Shown: positions 51,603 through 60,706 of the stretch, in pieces
Layout of the letters: each line of letters opens with the position of its first letter
How positions within the stretch are numbered: position 1 is the stretch's first letter
Assembly: GCF_014655595.1 (NCBI RefSeq)
Contig: NZ_BNBL01000005.1
Location: 310,001-374,000 of the forward strand
Direction: 5' to 3'
Source of the DNA: Streptomyces griseocarneus
Lineage (GTDB): Bacteria; Actinomycetota; Actinomycetes; Streptomycetales; Streptomycetaceae
Length of the DNA stretch: 64,000 nucleotides
The notes under the pieces: model-generated
The model's database searches: none
Seen by the model: the letters and a program-made list of their open reading frames with translations, nothing else
Told to the model about the DNA's origin: nothing
Program-made: the position numbers and the translations under genes

Positions 51603-54392
51603 ATGGAACCCGTGGAATTCCGGCTGCTTGGCACGGTGGCGATCACCACCGATACCGGCGACGTCCCTCTCGGCCCCGCCAAGCGGCGCAGCCTGCTCAC
51701 CGCGCTGCTGCTGAGGCCCAACTACCCGGTCTCGGTCGAGCAGCTGACGGCGGCTCTGTGGGACCTTGAACCGCCGCTCCACGCCCGCGGGGTCATCCAG
51801 GGCCATGTGTCGAAGCTGCGGACCTTGCTGGCGGCCGCCGGCGCCGAGATGTACGGGGTCGAGCTGATCACCCAGGGCGCGGGCTACGTCCTGCGGATGC
51901 CGGACACGCTGCTGGACGCGCACCGCTTCGAGGAGCTGGTGGCCCTGGCCCGGGGGCAGCGCGCCCCGGCCGATGCCGTGGCGATGTACCAGGAGGCGCT
52001 GTCGCTGTGGCAGGGGCCCGCGCTGGCCGACGTGCATCCGAGTCCGCCGCTCCAGGCCGCCGCGCACGCGCTGGAAGAGCTCCGCCTGGCTTCGGTGGAG
52101 CAGCTGGCCTCCGCGTACGCGCGGTTGGGCGAGCACGCCCGGGCCGCCACTGTCCTGCGCGCCGAGGCGGTTGCCCACCCGCTGCGCGAATCGCTGTCCG
52201 CCGCCCTCATGGGAGCGCTCCAGAAGGCGGGCCGCCGCTCGGAGGCGCTCGACTGGTTCCATCGCACCCGGCGGTTGCTCGCCGATGAACTGGGCGTGGA
52301 CCCGGGCCGGGAACTGGCGGAGGCCTATGCCCTGGCCTTGCGCGGCGGTGAAGGAGACATGGCGGAGGCCACCGCGGGGGGCATGACGGAGGCCGCCGCC
52401 GCGGTTCCGGTTCCGCGCTCGGCCACCACGACGCAGGCCCCGCCTCCTGCCCCCGTACCGGATGCCGTTCCCCGGACCGGTGCGCCCGATCTGCTGCCGC
52501 GCGCGCCGCGCGGCTTCCACGGGCGGGCGGCGGAGCTCGCCGCCCTGTCCCGGGCCGCCGCGGGCGAGGCGCCCGTCTGTCTGGTCACCGGCCCCGCCGG
52601 GGTCGGGAAGACGGCCCTCGTGCTGCAGTGGGCACACCACGGCCGTGCCGGTTTCCCCGACGGGCGGCTCTACGCCGACCTGCGCGGCTTCGGCGACACG
52701 GGCGAGCCGGCCCTCATCGAGGTGCTGCGCGAGTTCCTGCCGGCGCTCGGTGTCGCGCAGCGCCGGATACCGGAGTCGGCGAGCGGCGCGGCCGCGTTGT
52801 TCCGGTCGCTCGCCGCCGACCGCCGGCTGCTCGTCGTGCTGGACAACGCGCGGGACTCCGAGCAGGTCCGGCCGCTCCTGCCGGGCGGGGCCCGTTGCGT
52901 CACCGTCGTCACCAGCAGACACCAGTTGCCGGGGCTGATAGTCACCGACGCGGCCCGGCCCGTGCCCGTGGACGTGCTCGGGCCGGAGGACGGCACGGCG
53001 CTCCTCGCCAAGGTGCTCGGCAGGGAACGGGTGCTCGCCGAGCCGGTGGCCGCGCGACGGCTGGCCGAGCTGTGCGGCGGGCTGCCGCTCGCGCTCCGGG
53101 TGGCCGCCGCCAGGCTGGCGCAACGGCCCGGCCGGTCGCTGGGCGGGATGACCGCCGAGCTGTCCGACGAGACACGTCGGCTGAGCCTGCTGGACGTGGA
53201 GGACACCGGCGTGCGAGCGGCGCTGCGCCTGACGCTGCAACAGCTCCCCGGGCACGTCTCCCGTCAGTTCGCCCATCTCGGCCGCCACCCCGGCACGCAC
53301 ATCGACCGGTATGCGGCGGCGGCCCTGGCGGGCACGGACCCGGCAGCCGCCGAGACCGCCCTGGAGCGGCTGGCCGTCGCGCACCTCGTCACGGAGACGG
53401 CGCCCGGCCGCTGGACGCTGCACGATCTCGTACGGCTCTACGCGCGTGGCCTGGACTCCGGACCCGATGCGCTCAGGCGTGTGCTCGACCACTACATCGC
53501 CACGGCCCTCGCGGCTGTGGCGGCGGCCGAGCCCGGCAACGAGGAGTGCTTCCCGATGCCGGTGGATTTCCTGCCGCCCGCCGTCGTGCGGGAGTTCGGC
53601 GACCGGTCCGCCGCCGTGGCCTGGTACGCGGCCGAGAGGGACGACCTCACGCTGGCGGTGGCCGCGGCGCGCGCCGCCGGTCTGCACGGCAGGACCTGGC
53701 GGATCGTCCTGACGCTGTGGCCGCTGATCGTCTGGCGCGTGCGGGACGGCTGGGTTCCGCTCCTGGAGACCGCGCTCGAGGCGGCACGGGCGGATGCCGA
53801 TCCGTACGGAGAGTCACGGGTGCTGAACGTGCTCGGCTGGGTGCTGATCGAGGAAGGGCGCATCGCGGAGGCGCTGACTCGCCTGGGGGCCGCCTCCACA
53901 CTGGCCTCCCGGGCGGGCGACCTGGTCGCCGAGGCGAACGCGCTGATCGTCCTGGCCGTGGCGCAAGCGGCGCTCGGCGACCCGGACGAGGCCGCGGAGA
54001 TATGCGAGCGGGCGGTGGAACTGGCGCGCAAGGCCGGCGACAGGACCATCGAGAGACTGGCCATGCAGCACCTCGCCCGGCATCGGGTCGACGCCGGGGA
54101 ATGGCGCCCGGCCCTCGACACGGCGACCGAGGCCCTCGCCTTCGACGATCGATCGGGCACCGCCGACGTGCCCCGAATACTGCTGCTCATGGTGAGGGGA
54201 GAGGCGCTGCTGGGGCTCGGGGACGAGGCCGAGGGCATCCGGCAGCTCGACCTGGCGGCCCGGGAGGCGGAGTCGTCCGGCTACGAGGACGGCGCGGTAC
54301 GGGCGCTCGGCGCACTGCTGCGGGTGTCGGAGGACGAGGGGTTCCGGGCACGGTACGACGCGGCGCTGGGGCGGCTCACGGCCCGCCCGTGA
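51603..54392 (+). CDS. AfsR/SARP-type regulator with NB-ARC and TPR domains
   Basis: A 929-residue regulator from ATG 51603 with TAGGAGG upstream. The N-terminal OmpR-like DNA-binding domain (FRLLGTVAITTDTGDVPLGPAKRRSLLTALL) and BTAD domain (to about 250) form a SARP. An Ala/Pro-rich linker leads to the NB-ARC ATPase (Walker A VTGPAGVGKTALVLQW at about 327-342, RLLVVLDNARDSEQV as Walker B, LCGGLPLALRVAAARLA), and TPR repeats finish it. Such proteins activate antibiotic or differentiation genes. It lies 1.7 kb from the HpcH/AONS/MaoC operon and may control it. Confidence 0.92.
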   Translation: MEPVEFRLLGTVAITTDTGDVPLGPAKRRSLLTALLLRPNYPVSVEQLTAALWDLEPPLHARGVIQGHVSKLRTLLAAAGAEMYGVELITQGAGYVLRMPDTLLDAHRFEELVALARGQRAPADAVAMYQEALSLWQGPALADVHPSPPLQAAAHALEELRLASVEQLASAYARLGEHARAATVLRAEAVAHPLRESLSAALMGALQKAGRRSEALDWFHRTRRLLADELGVDPGRELAEAYALALRGGEGDMAEATAGGMTEAAAAVPVPRSATTTQAPPPAPVPDAVPRTGAPDLLPRAPRGFHGRAAELAALSRAAAGEAPVCLVTGPAGVGKTALVLQWAHHGRAGFPDGRLYADLRGFGDTGEPALIEVLREFLPALGVAQRRIPESASGAAALFRSLAADRRLLVVLDNARDSEQVRPLLPGGARCVTVVTSRHQLPGLIVTDAARPVPVDVLGPEDGTALLAKVLGRERVLAEPVAARRLAELCGGLPLALRVAAARLAQRPGRSLGGMTAELSDETRRLSLLDVEDTGVRAALRLTLQQLPGHVSRQFAHLGRHPGTHIDRYAAAALAGTDPAAAETALERLAVAHLVTETAPGRWTLHDLVRLYARGLDSGPDALRRVLDHYIATALAAVAAAEPGNEECFPMPVDFLPPAVVREFGDRSAAVAWYAAERDDLTLAVAAARAAGLHGRTWRIVLTLWPLIVWRVRDGWVPLLETALEAARADADPYGESRVLNVLGWVLIEEGRIAEALTRLGAASTLASRAGDLVAEANALIVLAVAQAALGDPDEAAEICERAVELARKAGDRTIERLAMQHLARHRVDAGEWRPALDTATEALAFDDRSGTADVPRILLLMVRGEALLGLGDEAEGIRQLDLAAREAESSGYEDGAVRALGALLRVSEDEGFRARYDAALGRLTARP

Positions 54393-54718
54393 CCGTGCGT
54401 CGGCGGGCCGGTGGGACGCGCGTGAACGGAACACCGGGGGGCTCCTCAGCCTTCACCGTTCGCGCCCCGAAGGTCGTCACCGCCAAGGCAGCCCCCGGCG
54501 TCCGCCAGTGCGACGGCACGGAGATGCCCTGACTCCGTGCCGCACCGCTTCCCGGGGGAGCGGTGCGGGCACGTGCTCATCCCGCGAAGAACGCCCACGC
54601 CAAGCCGTGCTGGGTCACGTCACACCCATCCGTCATGCTCGGCGACAGCGTGAACGTCCCGCCCACTCGGGCAATGCTGTGCCGATGCTGGTGGGAGCAG
54701 GCGAGTGGGGATGACGGC
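54393..54718. other. Intergenic region with two possible gene remnants
   Basis: A plus-strand tail (GTG 54423 to TGA 54532, ending PGVRQCDGTEMP) and a minus-strand tail (54577 to about 54690, ending GCDVTQHGLAWAFFAG) both look like C-terminal ends of secreted proteins. Neither has a start or upstream body, so they may be relics. I cannot name them. Confidence 0.35.
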
Positions 54719-55381
54719 TCAGAAATCGTCGGCGCCGTTGCGCAGCTCGTGCGTCCAGTAGCCGGTCGCCCACTTCGCCGGGTCGACGGCGATGCCACCG
54801 CCCGGAGCCTTCACGGCGGCCATGCCGCCGCCTCCCTGGAGCGTGACCGAGAAGGCCGTCACGGGCTCGGTGTTCTCCTCGCGCCCACCGTCCGACACCT
54901 TCACCACTGCGTAGGCGGGGGCACCGGCGGTGAGCACGACGGGCGTGGCAGGCTTGCTCTTGGCGACCGGCGGCACGTTCTCCCGGTGGCTTTCGAGGAA
55001 CTGGATCTCCGGGAAGCCGTTCAGCTTGCAGCTGTGGCCCGAGGTGTTCTTCGCCGTCAGGACGATGTGGGTGTACGGCGGCCCGCCCTGGTAGGCGGCA
55101 CTGATGGAGACGTTCTTGGCGGTGCAGACGGGCGTGCTCGCGACCGCCTGCCCGGTGGAGGCCTTCGCGGTCCCGGCGCCCCGCGCGGTGCCGCCGTTCT
55201 TCCCGCTGGCGGTGCCCTGCGCGGACTGCGCCGACGAGGGCGCTGATGCGGCGGTGTCGGCCGCCGGTCCGGAGGACTTCGTGCCGGAACCGTCCTCGCC
55301 GCAGGCGGTGAGGGTCAGAGCGAGCACGGCGGTGGCCGTGGCGGCGAGGACCGTGGTGGTGCGGGTGTGAAACGCGCGCAT
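54719..55381 (-). CDS. DUF4232 lipoprotein
   Basis: A 220-residue lipoprotein from ATG 55381, with AAGGGAATTCCC upstream. Signal MRAFHTRTTTVLAATATAVLALTLTAC carries lipobox LTAC, followed by a Ser/Ala/Gly-rich tether. The DUF4232 domain reads CTAKNVSISAAYQGGPPYTHIVLTAKNTSGHSCKLNGFPEIQFLES, with a C-terminal THELRNGADDF. It is anchored outside the membrane. It is the third DUF4232-type lipoprotein in the window; function unknown. Confidence 0.87.
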   Translation of the reverse strand: MRAFHTRTTTVLAATATAVLALTLTACGEDGSGTKSSGPAADTAASAPSSAQSAQGTASGKNGGTARGAGTAKASTGQAVASTPVCTAKNVSISAAYQGGPPYTHIVLTAKNTSGHSCKLNGFPEIQFLESHRENVPPVAKSKPATPVVLTAGAPAYAVVKVSDGGREENTEPVTAFSVTLQGGGGMAAVKAPGGGIAVDPAKWATGYWTHELRNGADDF

Positions 55382-56092
55382 GGGAATTCCCTTGGGGTTG
55401 AGCGTGCGGCAAACGCCTGGTTCTCTCCGGCGAGCCGCGCCTGAACTGAAGGAATTCATGAGTCTGGGGACCGCCGCTAACGTTCTGCTGCCGTGGCGCT
55501 GACGTCCCGCTGGCGTCCACCGACCGACCCGTCGAAGAGACACGTCGCGAGACCGCCTCGCCCGGGCACGGTCTCGGGACGGCGGCGAAGAACAGCCATG
55601 TTCCCGGAACCCCTCCATCGGCGACTCCGGTGCGGACCTGCACGACAGCCAGGCCCTCATCCCGCCGGTGCAGGGCATACCGCCCATCCGGTCCTGGCGA
55701 GGCCCGGCGGAGACGCCGACCCGACCAGCTCCACGGTGACAGGGCGCCAGTCAGGTCTGTCTCTCGAGAAACATCCGCATTTCACGACCGGGCTCAACTC
55801 CGCGCCACGGCGCTCCCTTACGCGCTGCATCAGGTGCATGTGGGACGCCTGATATCCCGGAAATACTTTTGGGGCAGGCGATATACATGCACCGGAACAG
55901 GGCGGCCCCGCTCCAAAAATAGGCAGCGACAAATCCTCCCTGCGAAGGCTATTGTCGTTTCCGGCACCACCGTCGATTGCCGCACACTGCACCGTCGCAC
56001 CCCGGAAAGCGGAGGATGAATTCCGGCGATCCGACACGACGCGGCAGCACCGGTGCCTCGACAGCGTCATCAGCCGGGTCGGAGACCTGCTC
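55382..56092. other. Long intergenic region upstream of the HpcH-type lyase operon
   Basis: About 710 bp without a recognisable gene. The part from about 55855 to 56000 is more AT-rich (CGGAAATACTTTTGG, CTCCAAAAATAGG) and is where I would expect the operon promoter. No riboswitch or clear palindrome is seen. GGAG at 56081-56084 is the ribosome-binding site of the lyase gene. Confidence 0.5.
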
Positions 56093-56974
56093 ATGAAGTA
56101 CACCCGTTATTGCCGTTCCCTGTTGTCCACATCGGCGTCGGACGTGGACCGGTACCCGAAGAGCCACCACTCGGGCGCCGATATGTGTGTCGTAGACCTA
56201 GAGGATTCCGTTCCGCACCGGGACAAGGAGGAGGCGCGCAGGCGGGCCGAGTTGTTTTTCACCGGCACCTCGGCCGCGGCCACCCGGTGCGGGATACGTA
56301 TCAACTCCGTGATAGAGCCGGACGGGCTGCGTGATCTGCTGGCCCTGCGGCACTATGCCGTCAAGCCGGCCGTGGTCGTGATCCCCAAGGCGGAGTCGGC
56401 GCGCGACATCGAGATCGTCGAGCGCGTCCTGCATGGATCCTGTCCCGAGACCCAGTTCTTCGCCGTGGTGGAGACGCCACGGGGACTGGAGAACGCCGGC
56501 CGGATCGCTGCCGCGTCGCCTCGGCTGCGCGCACTGGTCTTCGGCGCTGCCGACTACTCCTTCGACGTAGGGGCCCGGCTCGCCTGGGACCCTCTGCTCC
56601 ATGCCCGCGCCCGGCTGGTCAACAGCGCCCGGGCCGCGGGCATCGACGTGGTGGACGCCCCCTTCTTCGCGTTCGCCGACGCCGCCGGACTGAAATACGA
56701 GGCAGCGCTCTCCCGGGACCTCGGGTTCAGCGGGAAGATCGCTGTGCACCCTCGTCAAGTGCCCGCCATCAACGAAGCGTTCTCGCCCGATGCCGAACTG
56801 CTGGAGAAGGCCCGCAGGGTCGTCGCGGCGGGCCGGGCGAGCGGCGACGGCATCGCCGTCGTGGACGGCGCGATGGTGGGGACCCCGTTCTTCGAGGCGG
56901 CCCGACGGCTGGTCGAAGAATTCGGCACGACCGAACCATCCGTCTTTCCTTCGGTAAGCGGGAGTCAGCAGTGA
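56093..56974 (+). CDS. HpcH/HpaI (CitE-like) aldolase/CoA lyase
   Basis: A 293-residue protein from ATG 56093 (GGAG 8 nt upstream). ADMCVVDLEDSVPHRDKEEARR, CGIRINSV, VVVIPKAESARDIEIVE and FFAVVETPRGLENAG are the motifs of CitE-type lyases, including the metal-binding Glu and Asp and the arginine that binds the acid. These enzymes make or cleave malyl-CoA-type compounds. In ketomemicin biosynthesis, as I recall, such an aldolase joins an aryl-pyruvate with malonyl-CoA. The stop overlaps the next start (GTGA), so this begins the operon. Confidence 0.87.
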   Translation: MKYTRYCRSLLSTSASDVDRYPKSHHSGADMCVVDLEDSVPHRDKEEARRRAELFFTGTSAAATRCGIRINSVIEPDGLRDLLALRHYAVKPAVVVIPKAESARDIEIVERVLHGSCPETQFFAVVETPRGLENAGRIAAASPRLRALVFGAADYSFDVGARLAWDPLLHARARLVNSARAAGIDVVDAPFFAFADAAGLKYEAALSRDLGFSGKIAVHPRQVPAINEAFSPDAELLEKARRVVAAGRASGDGIAVVDGAMVGTPFFEAARRLVEEFGTTEPSVFPSVSGSQQ

Positions 56975-58212
56975 GCATCGAAACGCACGAAATCCAGAAC
57001 TGGCAAGGGCCTCGGCAGTACCGCAACAGCGAGAAACTGCTGGCCTCCTCCGACCCCTATTGGCAGGCCGCCGCGGACCACGGTCTGATCGATATCCACG
57101 TCGAAGCCGAATCGAACAACCGGCTGTTCGTCCGCGAATCCGGTCATGAATTCATCAACATGTGCTCGTGCTCCTACCTGGGTCTGAACTACCACCCCAA
57201 GGTGGTACAGGGAGCGATCGACGCACTGGAGGAGGCCCGCAGTCTGGGCCTCTCGCTGGCCAACACGCGCATCCGGCACGACCTGCTGTTCCGCCTGGAG
57301 GAAGAACTCGGCGAACTGTTCGGCGCGTTCATCCTGCCCGGCGTCACCTGCAGCGTGCTCACCGCCGGCATCCTGCCGCTCCTGGCCTCCGGCCATCTGG
57401 CCCCGGGCGGCCCGCGGGTGATGGTCTTCGACCGGATGTGCCACTTCTCCATGGCGTACGTGAAGCCGATCTGCGCGGACGAGACGCTGGTGCTGACCAG
57501 CCCGCACAACGACCTCGACTACCTCGAGGACGTCTGCCGCAGGTATCCGAACGTCGCCTACGTCGCGGACGGCGCGTACTCCATGGGCGGCGCGGCCGCC
57601 CTGGACGGGCTGCGGGAACTCCAGGAGCGCTACGGGCTCTTCCTCTACCTGGACGACTCCCACGGGCTGTCCATCTTCGGCGAGCACGGCGAGGGCTACG
57701 TCCGTTCCCATCTCGGCGTCAATCCCCTGACCATCATCGTGGCGACCCTGAGCAAGGGGTTCGGCTGCGGCAGCGGGGCGGTGGCGATGCTGGGCGACCG
57801 GCGGGCCCAGAGCCTGCTCATGCGCCATGCGGGGCCGGTCGGCTGGTCGTCGAACATGGAGATCCCCATCGTCGGCGCGGCCCTCGCCTCCGCCGCGCTG
57901 CACCGCTCTCCCGAGCTCGGCGAGCTGCAGCGCCGCCACCAGGGCAACATCGACTACTTCGACGAGCTGTTCCCCACCGCGCACGCGGGCAACGGCCTGC
58001 CCGTACGCCGGATCGACGTCGGGGACGCCGACCGCGCGGTGAAGCTCTCGGCCGAACTGTACCGGCGCGGCTACTACAGCTCCGCGGTGTTCTTCCCCAT
58101 CGTCCCGCGCGGTGAGGCCGGCCTGCGGATCATGCTCCGGGCAGACCTCGGCCGGGAACAGATCGCCGCCTTCGTGGAGGACGTCAAGGACGTCACCGGC
58201 GCGGACCACTGA
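56971..58212 (+). CDS. Alpha-oxoamine synthase (PLP-dependent acyl-CoA:amino acid condensing enzyme)
   Basis: A 413-residue fold-type I PLP enzyme from GTG 56971. Motifs are FINMCSCSYLGLNYHPKV, VMVFDRMCHFSM, YVADGAYSMGG, FLYLDDSHGLSIFGEHGEG and IIVATLSKGFGC with Schiff-base Lys262. AONS-family enzymes condense an acyl-CoA with an amino acid, with loss of CO2, giving an alpha-amino ketone. In the context of the lyase and dehydratase it would form a C-C bond between a substituted succinyl-like CoA and an amino acid. It is coupled to the lyase gene by a 4-bp overlap. Confidence 0.9.
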   Translation: MSIETHEIQNWQGPRQYRNSEKLLASSDPYWQAAADHGLIDIHVEAESNNRLFVRESGHEFINMCSCSYLGLNYHPKVVQGAIDALEEARSLGLSLANTRIRHDLLFRLEEELGELFGAFILPGVTCSVLTAGILPLLASGHLAPGGPRVMVFDRMCHFSMAYVKPICADETLVLTSPHNDLDYLEDVCRRYPNVAYVADGAYSMGGAAALDGLRELQERYGLFLYLDDSHGLSIFGEHGEGYVRSHLGVNPLTIIVATLSKGFGCGSGAVAMLGDRRAQSLLMRHAGPVGWSSNMEIPIVGAALASAALHRSPELGELQRRHQGNIDYFDELFPTAHAGNGLPVRRIDVGDADRAVKLSAELYRRGYYSSAVFFPIVPRGEAGLRIMLRADLGREQIAAFVEDVKDVTGADH

Positions 58213-58232
58213 GACAGGGAAAGAAGGCGGGC

Positions 58233-58763
58233 ATGGACGAACCGGCGATCACCGGCTACCGGCGGGTGGGGGAGCAGCGGTACCGGGAGCAGGTCGGCTT
58301 CCATTTCGAGGACTTCACCGTCGGCGACGTCTTCGAGCACCGGCCGGGCCGCACGGTCACCGAGATGGACAACGTCCTGATGAGCATGCTCAGCATGAAC
58401 GCCGCGCCGCTGCACATCGACGCGGCGTACTGCGCCCATACCCAGTGGGGCCGTCCGCTGGTCTCCAGCCTGGTGACGCTGAGCATCGTGGGCGGCATGG
58501 CGGCGCGCAGCACGAGCGGCCGCGCCATCGCGAACCTGGGGTGGGAGCACATCCGGCTGCCCGCCCCGGTCTTCACCGGCGACACGCTCTACGCGGAGAG
58601 CGAGATCCTCTCCAGGCGCCTCTCCCGGAGCCGCCCCGGAGAGGGCATCGTGGGCTGTCGTACGACCGGGAGCAAGTCGACCGGAGAAGTGGTGCTGACC
58701 TTCGAGCGGAGCTTCCTCGTGCCGACACGGGCCAAGGACATCGGCGACCTGACAGGCTACTGA
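58233..58763 (+). CDS. MaoC-like (hotdog) dehydratase
   Basis: A 176-residue protein from ATG 58233, 20 bp after the synthase. FHFEDFTVGDVFEHRPGRTVTEMDN is the MaoC N-terminus; AAPLHIDAAYCAHTQWGRPLVSSLVTLSIVGGM is the hydratase motif. The usual GDxNP aspartate before PLH is not evident, as in some mesaconyl-CoA hydratase-like members. It should remove or add water on a CoA ester, most simply dehydrating the malyl-CoA-type product of the lyase to a fumaryl-CoA type. It belongs to the four-gene operon. Confidence 0.86.
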   Translation: MDEPAITGYRRVGEQRYREQVGFHFEDFTVGDVFEHRPGRTVTEMDNVLMSMLSMNAAPLHIDAAYCAHTQWGRPLVSSLVTLSIVGGMAARSTSGRAIANLGWEHIRLPAPVFTGDTLYAESEILSRRLSRSRPGEGIVGCRTTGSKSTGEVVLTFERSFLVPTRAKDIGDLTGY

Positions 58764-58823
58764 CGGGCAACTCATCAACCACGGACGGGCCACCGGCCGG
58801 CTAGTGACGGGCTGCGGACACCC

Positions 58824-60044
58824 ATGGACAACCCCTACGGCAAGATCCTCTCCGTCCCCGGGGCACCCGGCTTCGTGGCGGCAGGGTTCGTGGCGCGGCT
58901 GGCGCACCTGATGACGGTGCTGGGCACCGTGTTCCTCGTCTCCTCGGACACGGGCTCGTACGGTCTGGCCGGCCTGGTGTCGGCCGCGTACGCGCTCACG
59001 TACTCGGTGGCCAGCCCCCTGCTCAGCCGCCGCGTGGACCGGCAGCGGCAGAGCAGGGTGCTCGCCGTCACCACGCTCGCCAACGCGGTGAGCCGGGCGG
59101 GGTTCCTCGCCGCCGTCCAGTGGGGTGGCCCGGCGTGGAGCCTGGTGCTGCTCTCCGCGCTCTCGGGCGGCACCATGCCGGCGATCGGTTCGCTGATCCG
59201 CGCGCGCTGGAGTCACTTGCTGCACGGCTCGCCGTTGCTGCACGCCGCCCTGGCGTTCGAGTCGGTGGTGGACGAGGTGATCCTCGTCGTCGGCCCCATC
59301 GCGGTGGCCGTGCTGGTCACGGGTGTCGCCCCCATGGCGGGGCTGGTACTGGCCCTGGTCTGCACCGTTGCCGGCCAGACGGCGCTGGCCCTTCAGCCGG
59401 GCACCGAGCCGCCGGTCGCCGACGCGGGCCGGCACGGGCGCGGCACCGCGCTGACGGCGCCCGGTCTCCCCCTGCTGATGGTCACGTTCATCGCCGTGGG
59501 TACGGCCGGGAGCATCATCGACCTGGGTGTCGTGGCGTTCACGGAGGAGCACGGTGCGAAGGCGGCGAGCGGTTGGGTCCTGGGGCTGCTCGCGCTGGGC
59601 AGTGCCGTGGCCGGTCTCTGGTACGGCGCCCGCCCGTGGTCGTCACCGCCGGAGCGTCGGCTGGCCGCCACGCTGCCGCTGTTCGCGGGCGGCACTCTGG
59701 TGTTCGCCGTTGCGCCCGGAGTCGCTTTCCTGTTCCCCGCGGCGGTCCTGCTGGGGCTGACCATGGCCCCGGCGCTGATCGCCGGGTTCTCGGCGGTCGA
59801 GCGCCATGTGCCCCGGCACCGGCTCACCGAGGGCATGGCCCTGGTGACCACCTCGATGGGCATCGGCATCTCCATCGGCTCCGCGACGGCGGGCAAGGTG
59901 GTGGACCTGTGGGGCACGAGGGCAGCCCTGGGGTGGGCCGGCTGCTGGGCTGCGGCGGCGGCACTCGCCGGTCTGATGACGGCCCGGCGACTGCGGCGGG
60001 CCACGCCGGCCGCCGGAGAGCGTGAGCACGCCCGGACCGGGTGA
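58824..60044 (+). CDS. MFS transporter, probable exporter of the operon product
   Basis: A 406-residue transporter with 12 predicted membrane helices, from ATG 58824. GFVARLAHLMTVLGTVFLV, LLSRRVDRQRQSRVLAV and ALSGGTMPAIGSLIRARW are typical of small MFS exporters in actinobacteria. It is the last gene of the operon (60 bp after the dehydratase) and most likely exports the product, giving self-protection. The C-terminus ends in a basic tail. The intron reverse transcriptase relic starts soon after its stop. Confidence 0.85.
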   Translation: MDNPYGKILSVPGAPGFVAAGFVARLAHLMTVLGTVFLVSSDTGSYGLAGLVSAAYALTYSVASPLLSRRVDRQRQSRVLAVTTLANAVSRAGFLAAVQWGGPAWSLVLLSALSGGTMPAIGSLIRARWSHLLHGSPLLHAALAFESVVDEVILVVGPIAVAVLVTGVAPMAGLVLALVCTVAGQTALALQPGTEPPVADAGRHGRGTALTAPGLPLLMVTFIAVGTAGSIIDLGVVAFTEEHGAKAASGWVLGLLALGSAVAGLWYGARPWSSPPERRLAATLPLFAGGTLVFAVAPGVAFLFPAAVLLGLTMAPALIAGFSAVERHVPRHRLTEGMALVTTSMGIGISIGSATAGKVVDLWGTRAALGWAGCWAAAAALAGLMTARRLRRATPAAGEREHARTG

Positions 60045-60112
60045 GAAGTTCTTCGGCTCCGTGGATCAGGCCCTCAAGGTCAAAGCTGCGGAGGCGAACA
60101 CCGAGTCCCCCG

Positions 60113-60235
60113 GTCTGGGCGGCGATCGAAGCGAGGATGGAGGAAGCCGGGCTGCGATTGCATCCCGACAAGACCAAGCTCGTCCACCGCAAGGACACCC
60201 GACGGCGGGGCTCGGCTGAGCACACGTCGTTTGAG
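60113..60235 (+). pseudogene. Group II intron reverse transcriptase/maturase relic
   Basis: About 40 residues remain: VWAAIEARMEEAGLRLHPDK, then TKLVHRKDTRRRGSAEHTSF. GLRLHPDKTKxVxxKDxxRRGxxEHTSF is the palm/thumb region of group II intron-encoded reverse transcriptases. The catalytic YxDD and everything before it, and the maturase domain after it, are missing. This marks a degraded intron insertion. Confidence 0.8.
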
Positions 60236-60691
60236 CAGCCCGGGCTCGCCAGCGGCCGTACAACCGCCGGCGACAGCTGGGCCAGGGGATTCGAGGTGGT
60301 AGGGGCCACACAGGCACCGGCACCCGCCGGTCTCATGCTGCTCCCACCGGAACAGCGCGGCCAGGTGCAGCACGAGCAGGGGATCACTCACCGGCCGACT
60401 CCCGCGGCAGGGCAGAGCGGCAGCGCCTGTGAAGTGGGGGTGTTGGGGTCAGTACCTGTCCCTGAGCCGCGCATGACAGGAGTGGCTGCGTAGGTGAGAC
60501 GGAGAGCGGCTGTACGTCGATGGGGAGAGCAGCTGCCGAGTCCGGGGCCGAGGAAATGTCGGCCAGAACCAAGAGCAGTGCGCAGAGCCGACGCGGCAAC
60601 ATCGCCTGCTTCGTCCCCGCGAGGGCGGGATCTTCGGGCATCGCGCGGCGGCGGTCTCTGGCGATGCGGCCACTGATCAAAGTAGAGTGTG
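60236..60691. other. Intergenic stretch, no clear gene
   Basis: About 455 bp after the reverse transcriptase relic. A minus-strand frame starting MSDPLLVLHLAALFRWEQHE (near 60391) is weakly protein-like and runs into the relic; I cannot assign it. The MarR promoter should be near 60650-60690. Confidence 0.45.
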
Positions 60692-60706
60692 GCTTCATTA
60701 TGAAGC
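60692..60706. promoter_or_regulatory. Palindrome overlapping the MarR start codon
   Basis: GCTTCAT-T-ATGAAGC, a perfect 7-bp inverted repeat with a 1-bp centre whose right arm contains the ATG start codon (60700). No Shine-Dalgarno site precedes it, so the mRNA may be leaderless. Binding here would block transcription start directly. Confidence 0.65.

Noticed and set aside
51594-53687. A long open frame antisense to the SARP regulator
   Set aside because: Composition is unlike a folded protein and the opposite strand shows OmpR-like, BTAD and NB-ARC domains.
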